64,000 nucleotides of DNA from Pseudodesulfovibrio nedwellii (GTDB lineage Bacteria > Desulfobacterota > Desulfovibrionia > Desulfovibrionales > Desulfovibrionaceae). Under the pieces are notes generated by a model, which saw only the letters and a list, made by a program, of their open reading frames with translations, was not told where the DNA came from and made no database searches. Positions 17,001-25,911 of the stretch are shown here, in pieces (position 1 is the stretch's first letter; the number at the start of each line of letters is the position of its first letter). Both the position numbers and the translations under genes were made by a program. The stretch spans positions 186,001 to 250,000 of the forward strand of contig NZ_AP026709.1 in NCBI RefSeq assembly GCF_027923765.1. The letters are read 5' to 3'.

Positions 17001-18428
17001 GTGTTTTCAACGAACGGTGATCGGCACAAGGTCCTCATAGCCAATCGCGGCGAAATCGCCATGCGGGTGATGAGGGCCTGTCAGCGTCTGGGGTTAGATT
17101 TCGTCTGTGTCTGTACGCCGGAAGATGAGGCGTCCGGGCATGTTGTACTTGCCCGAGAATTGGCTGGCGAGAGTGCTGTTTATACGATTACATCGTATCT
17201 GGATGCAAACGAACTGTTTTCGGTGGCCGATGCCAGCGGAGCGACAGCGGTGCATCCCGGGTATGGTTTTTTTGCCGAAGATTTTCGGTTTGCCCGTCGT
17301 GTGGTGCGCCGAGATCGGCCCATGGAATTTATCGGGCCATCCTGGTGGGTCATTCGAGATCTGGGCGACAAGATCAATACCAAGCGTATTGCTCGGAGTC
17401 TCCATGTTCCAACGGTGCCGGGGTCTGATCGTCCGGTTTACAGTGAGCTTGAAGCAGATGAGATTGCGTCCAGTTTGTTTGATTTTCAGGCGAGTCAGGG
17501 TATCCTTAATGGCGTGATCATGGTCAAGGCTTCGGCTGGCGGCGGTGGCATGGGCATTGAGGAAGTCGGTGACCTTGATGAATTTCGTTCCGTTTTTCGT
17601 CGTATTCGTAATTATGCCAAACGGAATTTTGGCGATGAGGGTGTCCTCATCGAACAGCGTATTTTTGATTTCAACCACTTGGAAGTGCAAGTGGTCAGCG
17701 AACGCAGCGGCAAGCACCATGTGCATTTCGGTACCCGTAATTGTTCTGTGCAGTCCACAGGTAAGCAGAAACGTATTGAAGTCGCACCAGGCTTTGCTCC
17801 GGGTGTTGTGCCATATACTTTTGACGCAGAAAAAGTGCTTGAGGAAATTACTCAGCATTCGTTGTCCATGGCTTGTGAGTCCGGATACGACAATGTTGGA
17901 ACATGGGAATGGATCATTACTCCGAAAGGAGAGCCGTTCCTTATGGAAGTGAACACCCGAATTCAGGTGGAAAACGGTGTCTCCGCAATTATTTCCAAGG
18001 CCGATGGCAATTCGGTGGATATTATCACCGAACAGATTCGTTTGGCACTGGGGCAACCGCTTGGGTACAGTCAGGAAGATATCGAACTCGATGGTGTTGG
18101 GATTGAGTACCGTCTTGTGGCCGAAAATACGGACAATTGGTTTACGCCGTGTGCAGGCCGAATTACTCGGTTTGAATGGGCAGAGCAGGACTGGTTGGAC
18201 GTGTATACCCAAGTCCCTGTTGATACAACATACGAAATCCCCATGGAATTCGATCCGAACCTGGCCCTGGCTATTATTTGGGGCAAGGACCTTGAAGAAG
18301 CCAAAGCCCGAGGTGTTCAGTTCCTTGATTCTTTGGTTTTGGAGGGGGACATCAGTGGTAAATCTGAAGATTTTCACACCAATATTAAGTATTTGAAAGC
18401 CAAGACCGACAGACTTCTGGAGTTTTAG
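17001..18428 (+). CDS. accC: Biotin carboxylase subunit
   Basis: 475 residues, ATP-grasp carboxylase. KVLIANRGEIAMRVMRACQ is the N-terminal signature; MVKASAGGGGMGI is the ATP lid; HLEVQVVSE and FLMEVNTRIQVE carry metal and bicarbonate ligands. It carboxylates biotin with ATP and bicarbonate for acetyl-CoA carboxylase. After RIQVE, the usual HPVTE of AccC is replaced by NGVSA, so it belongs to a divergent branch. The GTG start follows the PilZ stop by two bases. The stop abuts the ATG of the fused carboxyltransferase (zero gap), so the subunits are made together. Confidence 0.88.
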   Translation: MFSTNGDRHKVLIANRGEIAMRVMRACQRLGLDFVCVCTPEDEASGHVVLARELAGESAVYTITSYLDANELFSVADASGATAVHPGYGFFAEDFRFARRVVRRDRPMEFIGPSWWVIRDLGDKINTKRIARSLHVPTVPGSDRPVYSELEADEIASSLFDFQASQGILNGVIMVKASAGGGGMGIEEVGDLDEFRSVFRRIRNYAKRNFGDEGVLIEQRIFDFNHLEVQVVSERSGKHHVHFGTRNCSVQSTGKQKRIEVAPGFAPGVVPYTFDAEKVLEEITQHSLSMACESGYDNVGTWEWIITPKGEPFLMEVNTRIQVENGVSAIISKADGNSVDIITEQIRLALGQPLGYSQEDIELDGVGIEYRLVAENTDNWFTPCAGRITRFEWAEQDWLDVYTQVPVDTTYEIPMEFDPNLALAIIWGKDLEEAKARGVQFLDSLVLEGDISGKSEDFHTNIKYLKAKTDRLLEF

Positions 18429-20696
18429 ATGGATACGACAAAAAAAGTCCAGAATCTTAAAGATCGTTTGAGTTATATTCGGGATATCTTCGCGGGTAAG
18501 GAAGAGGAATCCATTCGTTTACTTTCTGCAAAATTGAGTGAGTTGTTGGAACGGCATCAGTCGCAACCCGGTGGTGTATCCAGCAGTCAACTCGCACGGC
18601 TTGAAGATCTGTTTGATTTTTCCGAGCGAAAACTTGATCTTGCTCTTACGCCCATGGATCGGGTGCGTATTGTTCGACATCCACAACGTATTTGTCTCAA
18701 AGATATACTTGAGAATGTCTACGATAATTACACTGAGATTGGTGGGCGTGGCGAATTCAATATTGATCCGTCCATGTTGATTGCCAGAGCCGTTTTTTCT
18801 CGCAGAGTAGGTGACAAGGTCATCAATCAGATGGTCATGGTTATCGGTCAGGAAAAAGGCCATGGCGAGGCTTTTCGTAATGGCGGGTCGGTTAAGCCTT
18901 CAGGGAATGCCAAGGCCTTGCATTATATGAAGGTCGCTGAAACTGAAAATATTCCGGTGCATACTTTTGTGTTTACGCCCGGAGCGTACCCTGTGGAAGA
19001 CTGGCCGGGGGCTGCCCAGCAGATTGCCAAAAATTTATATGAATTATCTGCACTTAAAGTGCCGGTTGTTTCTATTTTTTCCGAAGGTGGTTCGGGTGGA
19101 GCCGAGGCGGTTGGCTTGGCAGACCGACGTATCATGCTTTCTCACGGGTACTATTCTGTTATTTCACCCGAAGGGGCGGCAGCCATCGAAGGTGGTTTAC
19201 GTGGCGGAACGCGGGCAACGCCTGAACTGATTGAAAAGTGTGCCAGACAACTGTGCATTACAGCCGAGGATAATCTTCAAAATGGGTATATCGACCGCAT
19301 ATTGCAGGAACCTCCTTTGGGTGCCAGACCCAATCATTATGATTTTTTCCGGGAATTGCGGCGCGAATTGATTCAAACCACCAATGAGGTGGTCAGTGGT
19401 GTCAAATCCATGAAGTTGTACCGAGCCATGGCAGTTCGCGGTAGCAAAACCGATGACGCTGAATCCATCTACATGCGGTGGACCCTGTCAAAGTCCGCTT
19501 TGAATCGTTTGGTTGACCAACGGCAACGTAAATTCCGGAATTTGAGTCGCCATGCTCGTTTGGATGGTACGGGGGTCGTTAACCGGGCTGTGACCGCGAC
19601 CAAAGGGGCGGTCTGGGCGATACATTCTTTTTTGCGATATGATGTTTTGGGACGGCAGAAAAAACGTCTTGATGCCATGTTTGAGGATCTTGGTGCCGAA
19701 GCACATCTGGTCCGCCACAAGCTTCTTATGCCGCTGAAAAAAACCGTGGATAAGGTGCTGCCGGGTAACGGCTCAGGTCGTCCCGTTGTGGGCGAAGAGG
19801 TCATGAACAGGTTAACTCGGCTGTCCTGTCCGGAAGACGGAGCATGTCTGGTCGGCAGTGAATGGGCCTGGACAAGTCCTCGCAGTCATGAGGATAGGAC
19901 CATCACTTGTCCCAATGTGCGAACACAGCATTGCCCTGATTTGTGGGTGCCTGATCTTTTTGGTGATTTTGCTGGCGTATGTCCTTCCTGTGGTCACCAT
20001 TTCCCTATGGAATATCGATGGTATCTAGAAAATGTTTTTGATTACAGCGAGTCCAAGGAATTCAATCAGCAATTGGAATCCGTGAATCCGTTGGGGTATG
20101 AGAAGTTTGATTTCAAGCTTGACAAGGCCAAGGAAAAGACCGGGTTGAAATCAGCCTGCATCACCTTTGAGACTTCTATTGAAGAGGTCGATACCGTAGT
20201 CGCGGTTTTGTGTGCTCCTTTCCGGGGGGGTAGTGTTGGCGCGGCCGAAGGTGAGAAGTTTATTCGTGCGGCGGAACGTGCTGGACGCAAACGGCAGCCG
20301 TTTATCGCCTATGTACACGGAACAGCGGGTATTCGCATTCAGGAAGGCGTTAACGGCGTTATTCAGATGCCTCGGTGTACTATCGCCGTTCGCCGGTATA
20401 TCGATGCTGGCGGACTGTATCTTGTATTGTATGACACCAATTCCTATGCTGGCCCCGTGGCCAGTTTCCTTGGGTGTTCTCCATATCAATTTGCCGTACA
20501 GTCCTCGAACATTGGTTTTGCCGGTCCCGGCGTCATTACTGAAACTACGGGCATTACGATTCCGCCGGATTATCACCGCGCTTATCATGCTCTTTCGCGA
20601 GGGCATATCCACGGCATATGGGACAGACGAGAGGTCAAAAAAAACCTCCATCAGTCGCTCTTGACCATGGGTGGTCGCAACCTATACTATCGTTAG
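18429..20696 (+). CDS. Fused acetyl-CoA carboxylase carboxyltransferase (AccA-AccD)
   Basis: 755 residues. The first ~330 residues are AccA-like: FVFTPGAYPVEDWPGAAQQ, SIFSEGGSGGAEAVG and SPEGAAAIEGG. Residues about 490-755 are AccD-like, beginning with a zinc-ribbon variant (C, seven residues, C, fifteen residues, CPSCGHHF) and followed by FETSIEEVDTVVAVL, GAAEGEKFIRAAERA and AYVHGTAGIRIQEG. A basic linker joins them. It moves carboxyl from biotin to acetyl-CoA, making malonyl-CoA for fatty acids. In E. coli the two halves are separate and act as alpha2beta2; here alpha precedes beta in one chain. The TGGAG ribosome-binding site lies at the accC end. Confidence 0.88.
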   Translation: MDTTKKVQNLKDRLSYIRDIFAGKEEESIRLLSAKLSELLERHQSQPGGVSSSQLARLEDLFDFSERKLDLALTPMDRVRIVRHPQRICLKDILENVYDNYTEIGGRGEFNIDPSMLIARAVFSRRVGDKVINQMVMVIGQEKGHGEAFRNGGSVKPSGNAKALHYMKVAETENIPVHTFVFTPGAYPVEDWPGAAQQIAKNLYELSALKVPVVSIFSEGGSGGAEAVGLADRRIMLSHGYYSVISPEGAAAIEGGLRGGTRATPELIEKCARQLCITAEDNLQNGYIDRILQEPPLGARPNHYDFFRELRRELIQTTNEVVSGVKSMKLYRAMAVRGSKTDDAESIYMRWTLSKSALNRLVDQRQRKFRNLSRHARLDGTGVVNRAVTATKGAVWAIHSFLRYDVLGRQKKRLDAMFEDLGAEAHLVRHKLLMPLKKTVDKVLPGNGSGRPVVGEEVMNRLTRLSCPEDGACLVGSEWAWTSPRSHEDRTITCPNVRTQHCPDLWVPDLFGDFAGVCPSCGHHFPMEYRWYLENVFDYSESKEFNQQLESVNPLGYEKFDFKLDKAKEKTGLKSACITFETSIEEVDTVVAVLCAPFRGGSVGAAEGEKFIRAAERAGRKRQPFIAYVHGTAGIRIQEGVNGVIQMPRCTIAVRRYIDAGGLYLVLYDTNSYAGPVASFLGCSPYQFAVQSSNIGFAGPGVITETTGITIPPDYHRAYHALSRGHIHGIWDRREVKKNLHQSLLTMGGRNLYYR

Positions 20697-20781
20697 TCCA
20701 GAGTTCGTTACAGACGGACCATATCTTTTGGACCTCCGGCGTCGGAGGCAGAAAGCAAAAACGAGAATACAAGGAAAGATA

Positions 20782-21432
20782 GTGCTGAATATCAAAGAGT
20801 TACTTGATAAGGTTAAAGCGTCTCCCTACCGTGAAATTGTGATTCGTGCTCCGCATACCGGCGTTGTTGAGTTTGCTGGTTTGAAACAGGGCGACACTGT
20901 TCGTGGTCCTGGAGGCGATTATAAAGAAAAACCTGGTACGCTGTTGGCGAATTTGACCAGAGAAAAGAACAAGAAGCCCATTCCGGCACCGGAGAAGGGC
21001 GTGATTGAGGCTGTCCATCTGGAACATGAAGGCCAGTTTGTGGAAGCCGGTGAGCCTTTGGTGACCATCAAGCATTATTTGACCCGTAAGGAAGTTATTG
21101 AGCTGATTCTTCAGGAGGCATTGTACCTGTTCCGTGCACCTGAGCGTGCTAAGTACTATTTTGTTCCCGAAGTCGATCAAAAACTTAAGGTGTCCGGCAA
21201 GCGCTCCGTCAAAGTGCATGATGGGATGGAAATCCTTATTGTTTCTCGCATGAAGCGTGAGACTCCTTTGGCCTATACCGGTCCTGATGGCATTATCTAT
21301 TCCGTATATTTCGGTCGTGGCGACAATGTGGACGAGGGTGGCCCGTTGATCGGTGTTTGCCCTGAAGATCAATTGACCGTCATTCAGGATGTGGTTGCTC
21401 GTATCCAGAGTGAATGGGAAGAAGAAGAGTAG
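20782..21432 (+). CDS. Biotinyl/lipoyl-domain protein, probable carboxyl carrier of the Acc system
   Basis: 216 residues from a GTG at 20782 with AAGGAAAG upstream; an earlier in-frame GTG at 20671 would overlap the carboxyltransferase. Two biotinyl-like hairpin blocks are seen: APHTGVVEFAGLKQGDTV (residues 23-40) and APEKGVIEAVHLEHEGQFVEAG. The only stretch resembling the biotin site is RMKRETPLAY (Lys158), followed by GPDGIIYSVYFGRGDNV and GGPLIGV, which matches the second half of a biotinyl domain. The usual AMKM is thus RMKR. Position after accC and accAD supports a role as carrier. Whether it is biotinylated is not certain; another BCCP may exist elsewhere. Confidence 0.7.
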   Translation: MLNIKELLDKVKASPYREIVIRAPHTGVVEFAGLKQGDTVRGPGGDYKEKPGTLLANLTREKNKKPIPAPEKGVIEAVHLEHEGQFVEAGEPLVTIKHYLTRKEVIELILQEALYLFRAPERAKYYFVPEVDQKLKVSGKRSVKVHDGMEILIVSRMKRETPLAYTGPDGIIYSVYFGRGDNVDEGGPLIGVCPEDQLTVIQDVVARIQSEWEEEE

Positions 21433-21438
21433 GACACT

Positions 21439-21780
21439 ATGGGTAGACTCCTTCAGGTACGCGTTACAGCTTGGACTTTCAGTGAAGATGATGTCGAAAA
21501 GGCGTATCCTTCACTGTGGAAACTTGTTTGGCAAGATCCTAAAGTTATTCAGAAAAAGGGCGTACTTGAACTGACAGGAGCCATATTCGATGCGGTCCGA
21601 GTCGGATTGATCGACGGCGATAAGGTCGAAGCTCTGAAAGACGGAGCAGAAAAAGCCGAAGAAATGCGGCTTGAGATCGAGAAGTTGCTGGGTGAATGGA
21701 AGCCCGGAGAAGCGGACAAGATTATCTACCAATTGGAAGACCTGCTGGATAAACTTGAAGATATTGCAGACAAATTTTAA
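21439..21780 (+). CDS. Conserved-looking hypothetical protein in the Acc/ssb cluster
   Basis: 113 residues, soluble, acidic. The first 45 residues (LLQVRVTAWTFSEDDVEKAYP) look like a folded alpha/beta part; residues about 65-113 are strongly helical and charged with heptad-like leucines, suggesting a coiled coil. No family recognised. It starts six bases after the carrier gene stop and ends 34 bases before ssb, so it is in the same transcript. Confidence 0.7.
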   Translation: MGRLLQVRVTAWTFSEDDVEKAYPSLWKLVWQDPKVIQKKGVLELTGAIFDAVRVGLIDGDKVEALKDGAEKAEEMRLEIEKLLGEWKPGEADKIIYQLEDLLDKLEDIADKF

Positions 21781-21814
21781 AGATTGAAGAATATAAAGAG
21801 CGTAAGGAGATAAT

Positions 21815-22384
21815 ATGGCTGGCAGCATGAACAAAGTTATTCTTATCGGCAGGTTGGGGCGTGATCCCGAGTTGTCTTATACGCCCGCCGGACAGGCCCG
21901 GGCGAAATTTTCCATTGCCACGGATGAAGGTTACCGTGACAGGCAGACCGGCCAGAAGGTCGAAAAAACAGAGTGGCACAATATTGTTGCTTGGAGACAG
22001 ACCGCTGAATTTTGTGGCAACTACCTTGGCAAGGGCCGTCTGGTCATGGTCGAAGGAAAGTTGCAGACACGGAAATGGCAGGATCAGAATACCGGCCAGG
22101 ATCGTTACATGACCGAGATCGTCGCTGACAGAGTTCAAGGACTTGATCGAGCGGCTGATGGTGCCGGTGCTCAGGCCGGTGGCGGATATCAAAAACAGCA
22201 GGGCGGCTACCAGCAGCAACAGCAGGGTGGTTACCAACAGCAGCAACAGTCTCAGGGTGGTTATCAACAGCAGGCTCCTCAGCAGGGGCAGGCAGCTCAG
22301 CAGGGTCAACCCCAGGAGCAGGAGGAAGACCTCGGTCCCGCCTTTCCGTCTGAAGCCAGTGGTATGGACGACGTACCGTTTTAG
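21815..22384 (+). CDS. ssb: Single-stranded DNA-binding protein
   Basis: 189 residues. The N-terminal OB fold (about 1-112) starts NKVILIGRLGRDPELSYTP and contains TEWHNIVAW. The linker (about 120-165) is low complexity, built of repeated GGYQQQ units. The tip ends MDDVPF, the acidic tail that recruits repair and replication proteins. It coats ssDNA in replication and recombination. AAGGAG is eight bases before the ATG. It ends the acc transcript and is followed by an exceptionally long terminator. Confidence 0.97.
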   Translation: MAGSMNKVILIGRLGRDPELSYTPAGQARAKFSIATDEGYRDRQTGQKVEKTEWHNIVAWRQTAEFCGNYLGKGRLVMVEGKLQTRKWQDQNTGQDRYMTEIVADRVQGLDRAADGAGAQAGGGYQKQQGGYQQQQQGGYQQQQQSQGGYQQQAPQQGQAAQQGQPQEQEEDLGPAFPSEASGMDDVPF

Positions 22385-22386
22385 GC

Positions 22387-22442
22387 AATATTTGAGTAAA
22401 AAAAGGGTGGCTTTTGCCACCCTTTTTTTTTGCTCAAATATT
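22387..22442. terminator. Long terminator palindrome after ssb
   Basis: Core GGGTGGC-TTTT-GCCACCC flanked by A7/T9 tracts, itself flanked by AATATTTGAG and CTCAAATATT, so pairing extends over about 26 bp with a two-base bulge. It can act in both directions. Confidence 0.9.
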
Positions 22443-22466
22443 GTTACCCGGCTCGCGATAGCGGCG

Positions 22467-22555
22467 CATCTGCACATTTTTCGGGCTTCGTTTTATTCTC
22501 AACGTAGCTAGGCTACGCCTCCGGTGAAACTGCGTCCGAGAAAATGCACATCTGC
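22467..22555. repeat. REP-like palindromic element
   Basis: Outer inverted arms GCACATTTTTCGG (22472-22484) and CCGAGAAAATGC (22536-22547, imperfect), embedded in a direct repeat of CATCTGCAC at both ends, with a central GTAGC-TAG-GCTAC hairpin near 22504-22516. The layout is that of an interspersed intergenic repeat; copy number cannot be tested here. Confidence 0.5.
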
Positions 22556-22727
22556 ACCACTCTCTCAAGCTTCAAGGTGGTGGAGAGTGTGTGGGGAGTG
22601 ATGAATGGACGGGGCGTTATGCCGCCATCTCTCAAAGGAACTTGGTGATTAATGAGAAAGAGAAGGTGAGAAGGATTGTCATGGACAAAACATTTCGCCG
22701 AAGGCGACATAAAAAGTTTTGGAGAGT

Positions 22728-22757
22728 CCAGAGAACTTTTTTTAAAAGGTTCTCTGG
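22728..22757. repeat. Inverted repeat with T-rich loop
   Basis: Perfect 9-bp arms CCAGAGAAC and GTTCTCTGG around a 12-base T/A-rich loop. On the minus strand it lies after the aapP-like stop and might act as a weak terminator, but it lacks a clean T-tract. It resembles repeated intergenic hairpins I associate with Desulfovibrio genomes. Confidence 0.5.
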
Positions 22758-22804
22758 TCCCGCTGAAAGCGGCCCCCGGCAGGGTGCCAGAGGCCTTTCG
22801 AGAA

Positions 22805-23551
22805 TTAGTGTTGCAGGATTTGGCTCAGGAAGAGCTTTGTCCTGTCATACTGAGGATTGCTGAAGAACTCTTCCGGTGAATTCTGTTCCACTATTTCGCC
22901 GTAATCCATAAAGATCACACGGTCGGCTACGGTACGGGCAAAACCCATTTCATGGGTGACGCAGACCATGGTCATGTTTTCTTCGGCAAGCTCAATCATG
23001 ACATCCAGCACTTCCTTGATCATTTCTGGGTCAAGGGCGGATGTTGGCTCGTCAAAGAGCAGAATGTTCGGGCTCATGCACAGGGCGCGGGCAATGGCAA
23101 CACGCTGTTGCTGACCACCGGAAAGCTGGCCTGGATATTTTTTGGCCTGTTCGGCGATGCGGACACGGTCGAGATAGTGCATGGCAATTTTTTCTGCTTC
23201 CTTTTTGGGCATTTTACGTACCCAGACTGGAGCAAGAGTCAAGTTTTCAAGAACCGTCATGTGCGGGAACAGATTGAAGTTCTGGAAGACCATACCGACT
23301 TCTTTACGGATCTTTTCGAGACCCTTGAGATTGCCAGTCAGTTCAGTGCCATCTACGATGATGGTTCCTTCCTGATGGTGTTCCAGACGGTTCATACACC
23401 GGATGAGGGTGGATTTTCCTGAACCGGACGGACCGCAGATGACGATGCGTTCGCCTTTGCGTACCTGAAGATCAATATTTTTGAGAACGTGAAAGTCGTC
23501 GTACCACTTGTTCAGTCCTTTGACGTCGATCACAACTTTCTGAGATTCCAT
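22805..23551 (-). CDS. aapP: General amino-acid ABC transporter ATP-binding protein
   Basis: 248 residues. Walker [10 protein letters not shown] near 37-45, signature [15 protein letters not shown], Walker [14 protein letters not shown] and [12 protein letters not shown] show a polar amino-acid importer ATPase. It is the last gene of a minus-strand aapJQMP-type operon, 12 bases after the permease gene. The call as AapP rests on the neighbours: two long permeases and a 338-residue binding protein, which set the Aap/Bzt type apart from ordinary Gln/His systems. Confidence 0.9.
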   Translation of the reverse strand: MESQKVVIDVKGLNKWYDDFHVLKNIDLQVRKGERIVICGPSGSGKSTLIRCMNRLEHHQEGTIIVDGTELTGNLKGLEKIRKEVGMVFQNFNLFPHMTVLENLTLAPVWVRKMPKKEAEKIAMHYLDRVRIAEQAKKYPGQLSGGQQQRVAIARALCMSPNILLFDEPTSALDPEMIKEVLDVMIELAEENMTMVCVTHEMGFARTVADRVIFMDYGEIVEQNSPEEFFSNPQYDRTKLFLSQILQH

Positions 23552-23563
23552 AATTCAGCCTTA

Positions 23564-24667
23564 TCAGTTGTTTTTCTTGGGGCCGCTTTTTTCCAGCGAA
23601 CGGCCATAGCGGCTCATGCCGAAACAGATGCACCAGTATACGATGGCACAGAAGGCATAGCCTTCGGCATCGTGACCGAGCCATACTTGATCCTGTGAGG
23701 CGGCTTTTGTCATGCCGAGGAAATCGAGCAGGCCGACGATAATGACCAGTGACGTATCTTTAAACAGTGCGATGCACCGACCTATCAAAGCCGGTAGAAC
23801 ATGTCTGAGAGCCTGCGGCAGAACGATGAACAGAGTGACCATCCATTTACTGAGTCCTAGAGCTTTGGCTGCATCGGTTTGTCCAGAGGAGACGGCTTGT
23901 AAACCACCACGTACCACTTCCGCGATGTATGCGGAGGAGAATAGGATTATACCGATTTGTACTCGGAGCAGGTTATTGATCTGCATATCCTCGGGGAGGA
24001 ACAGTGGCATCATGACCGAAGCCATGAACAGGATCGTGATGAGCGGTACTCCGCGGATGAGTTCGATGAATCCGATGCACGGGGTGCTGATGCCTATCAT
24101 TTTTGACTGCCTGCCGAGAGCCAGCAGAATGCCGAAGGGTATGGAGAGCAGAATGCCTACCGCAGCCAATCCAAGACTGAGCATGAGTCCGCCCCACATT
24201 GATTGGTCAACTTTGGCCAGCCCGGCACCTCCGCCGATGAGCCAGAGCGCGATGACGAAGAGCAGGGGCCACAGGCCGATGAGATACCGGTTCTTGCAAC
24301 ACCCAGAAACTGTGGCCGCGATGACACCGACAAAGAGAAATGCCGAGGCAACGGGACGCCAGATAAGTTCAGGAGGATAGGTTCCGACGAGCAATATCCT
24401 GTATTTTGCGCCAATAAAGGTCCAACAGGCTCCACCATCGTTGGTGCATATTTCAGGACCACCAGTCCAGACCGCGTCGATAAACGCCCATGAAATGAGG
24501 GGTGGAATTCCCTTTGCAAGGAGTGCCATGCAGAGGATGGTCAGGATTGAGTTGGTCCAGTTGGAAAAGAGATTCTTGCGTAGCCAGTGAATCACACCCG
24601 TGGCCGCAATAGGCGCAGGTGCGGCTGGGGTGGGCGTGAAGACCAGTATTTTTTGTTCTTGGTTCAT
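23564..24667 (-). CDS. aapM: General amino-acid ABC transporter permease (AapM-like)
   Basis: 367 residues, longer than ordinary permeases, as expected for AapM/BztC. A Pro/Ala-rich cytosolic start leads into a membrane segment near 35-60; a periplasmic-looking stretch with two cysteines (EICTNDGGACWTF) follows, then the permease core with FIELIRGVPLITILF and VSSGQTDAAKALGLS. Its ATG overlaps the stop of the upstream permease (ATGA), showing coupling; a longer frame to 24751 would overlap 88 bases. It forms the pore with AapQ. Confidence 0.9.
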   Translation of the reverse strand: MNQEQKILVFTPTPAAPAPIAATGVIHWLRKNLFSNWTNSILTILCMALLAKGIPPLISWAFIDAVWTGGPEICTNDGGACWTFIGAKYRILLVGTYPPELIWRPVASAFLFVGVIAATVSGCCKNRYLIGLWPLLFVIALWLIGGGAGLAKVDQSMWGGLMLSLGLAAVGILLSIPFGILLALGRQSKMIGISTPCIGFIELIRGVPLITILFMASVMMPLFLPEDMQINNLLRVQIGIILFSSAYIAEVVRGGLQAVSSGQTDAAKALGLSKWMVTLFIVLPQALRHVLPALIGRCIALFKDTSLVIIVGLLDFLGMTKAASQDQVWLGHDAEGYAFCAIVYWCICFGMSRYGRSLEKSGPKKNN

Positions 24668-25818
24668 CGTTCCACCATTTGTACCTTGGAGTTGAACCAG
24701 TTCATGCCTAGAGAAATGATCAGGTTGATGGTTAGGTACACCGCCATCCACAGCCCGATGATTTCGATAGCTTGGTCATTCTGGCCGATGATTGTGCCAC
24801 CGACCGAAACCATGTCTGGGTAACCGATGGCGACAGCCAACGAACTGTTTTTTACCAAACTGGCGTAATCGTTGGTGGTGGCCGGGATGCAGACACGCAG
24901 GGTTTGCGGCAGGATCACCTTCCGCATGATCAGACTTGGCTTGAGTCCTAACGCCTTGGCAGCGTCGAGCTGTCCTTTGTCCACGGATTGGATACCACTG
25001 CGTACGTTTTCGCCAATGAAGGCCGCTGTATACATAATCAGACCGAGAAGCAGGGCAGAAAATTCAGGGCGCAGAACCATGCCGCCTTTGAAGTTGAATC
25101 CTTTCAGTATTGGCGTATCAAAGGCGATAGGCTGGCCGGTCAGGAGAAAGACCAAACCTGGTAGGCCTATGCATAGAGCGAGCGAAATCCATCCAGTGTG
25201 TAAGCCTTTACCTGTGGTATCTCGTAAGTGTTTGGACTTGCGGAAAAGGAAGATGGAACCGGCAATAGCAACAGCCAGAGCGATAAAGACCCATGCCATG
25301 CCATCTTGGAATTCCGGGCGGGGTAAGAAAATACCACGATTATTAATGAAGATGTCCTTGAAGGGAACCAGGCTTTTCCGAGGATGTGGAAGTGAAACCA
25401 GAACCACGGAATAGCAGAAGAAAAGTGTGAGCAACAAAGGAATGTTGCGCAGTATTTCCACGTAGACGGCACCGAGTTTGGCCACGAGCCAGTTGCCTGA
25501 TACGCGGGCGCAGCCCACGATTACGCCGAGAATTGTGGACAGAACAATGGCGATAATCGAGACGAAAATCGTGTTCAATGCTCCCATGAGAAATGCGTAA
25601 CCGTATGTGTCGGCAGGCTCATAGGAGAGAAGAGTGTCGTTGATGGGCAGCCCTCCTTCTACTGACAGGAATCTGAAGCCTGAGGCAATATTGCGCGCTT
25701 CAAGGTTGGCCTGCGTGTTGTAGAAGAGCTGCAACGCGACATAAATGACTACCCCGATCACGAGCGTTTGCATCAAGATGACGGGGAGCTGTTTTTTTAG
25801 GTCGGAAGTCAGTGACAT
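24664..25818 (-). CDS. aapQ: General amino-acid ABC transporter permease (AapQ-like)
   Basis: 384 residues. The N-terminal hydrophobic segment (18-35) is followed by the AapQ hallmark FLSVEGGLPINDTLLSYEP, then VEILRNIPLLLTLFF and, near residue 290, SVDKGQLDAAKALGLK before ILPQTLRVCIPA. It is an inner-membrane half-pore for many L-amino acids. It lies 93 bases downstream of the binding-protein gene with a hairpin between. Confidence 0.92.
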   Translation of the reverse strand: MSLTSDLKKQLPVILMQTLVIGVVIYVALQLFYNTQANLEARNIASGFRFLSVEGGLPINDTLLSYEPADTYGYAFLMGALNTIFVSIIAIVLSTILGVIVGCARVSGNWLVAKLGAVYVEILRNIPLLLTLFFCYSVVLVSLPHPRKSLVPFKDIFINNRGIFLPRPEFQDGMAWVFIALAVAIAGSIFLFRKSKHLRDTTGKGLHTGWISLALCIGLPGLVFLLTGQPIAFDTPILKGFNFKGGMVLRPEFSALLLGLIMYTAAFIGENVRSGIQSVDKGQLDAAKALGLKPSLIMRKVILPQTLRVCIPATTNDYASLVKNSSLAVAIGYPDMVSVGGTIIGQNDQAIEIIGLWMAVYLTINLIISLGMNWFNSKVQMVER

Positions 25819-25850
25819 TGCACGCTACTAAAGTTGGATGTGAAAGATGG

Positions 25851-25886
25851 AACCGCACCAGACGGGAATTCCCGGCCGGTGCGGTT
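25851..25886 (-). promoter_or_regulatory. Intercistronic hairpin after aapJ
   Basis: Outer arms AACCGCACC / GGTGCGGTT enclose a second palindrome CGGGAATTCCCG. It lies 26 bases after the aapJ stop and before aapQ, as after the other binding-protein genes here. No proper T-tract follows on the minus strand, so partial attenuation or mRNA protection is likelier than full termination. Confidence 0.8.
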
Positions 25887-25911
25887 GTTTGTTTGTAATT
25901 CTGTATAAGGA

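Larger units (their letters stand above)
22443..22804. other. Gene-free interval with palindromic elements
   Basis: 362 bases between ssb (+) and the aapP-like gene (-), with no credible gene. It contains the palindromic element at 22467-22555, a small TTCGCC-GAA-GGCGAC hairpin near 22695, and the inverted repeat at 22728-22757. Base composition is more GC-rich than the flanking terminator. The structure suggests interspersed repeat units rather than regulation of either neighbour. Confidence 0.6.

Noticed and set aside
17094-18377. 427-residue frame antisense to biotin carboxylase
   Set aside because: The sense protein has full family motifs; the antisense translation does not.
22190-22320. 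Tandem repeat-like DNA
   Set aside because: This is the GGYQQQ-rich linker of ssb, a coding low-complexity region, not a separate repeat element.
22591-22879. Short plus-strand frames across the palindromic interval
   Set aside because: They consist of hairpin sequence and run into the opposite-strand aapP gene.
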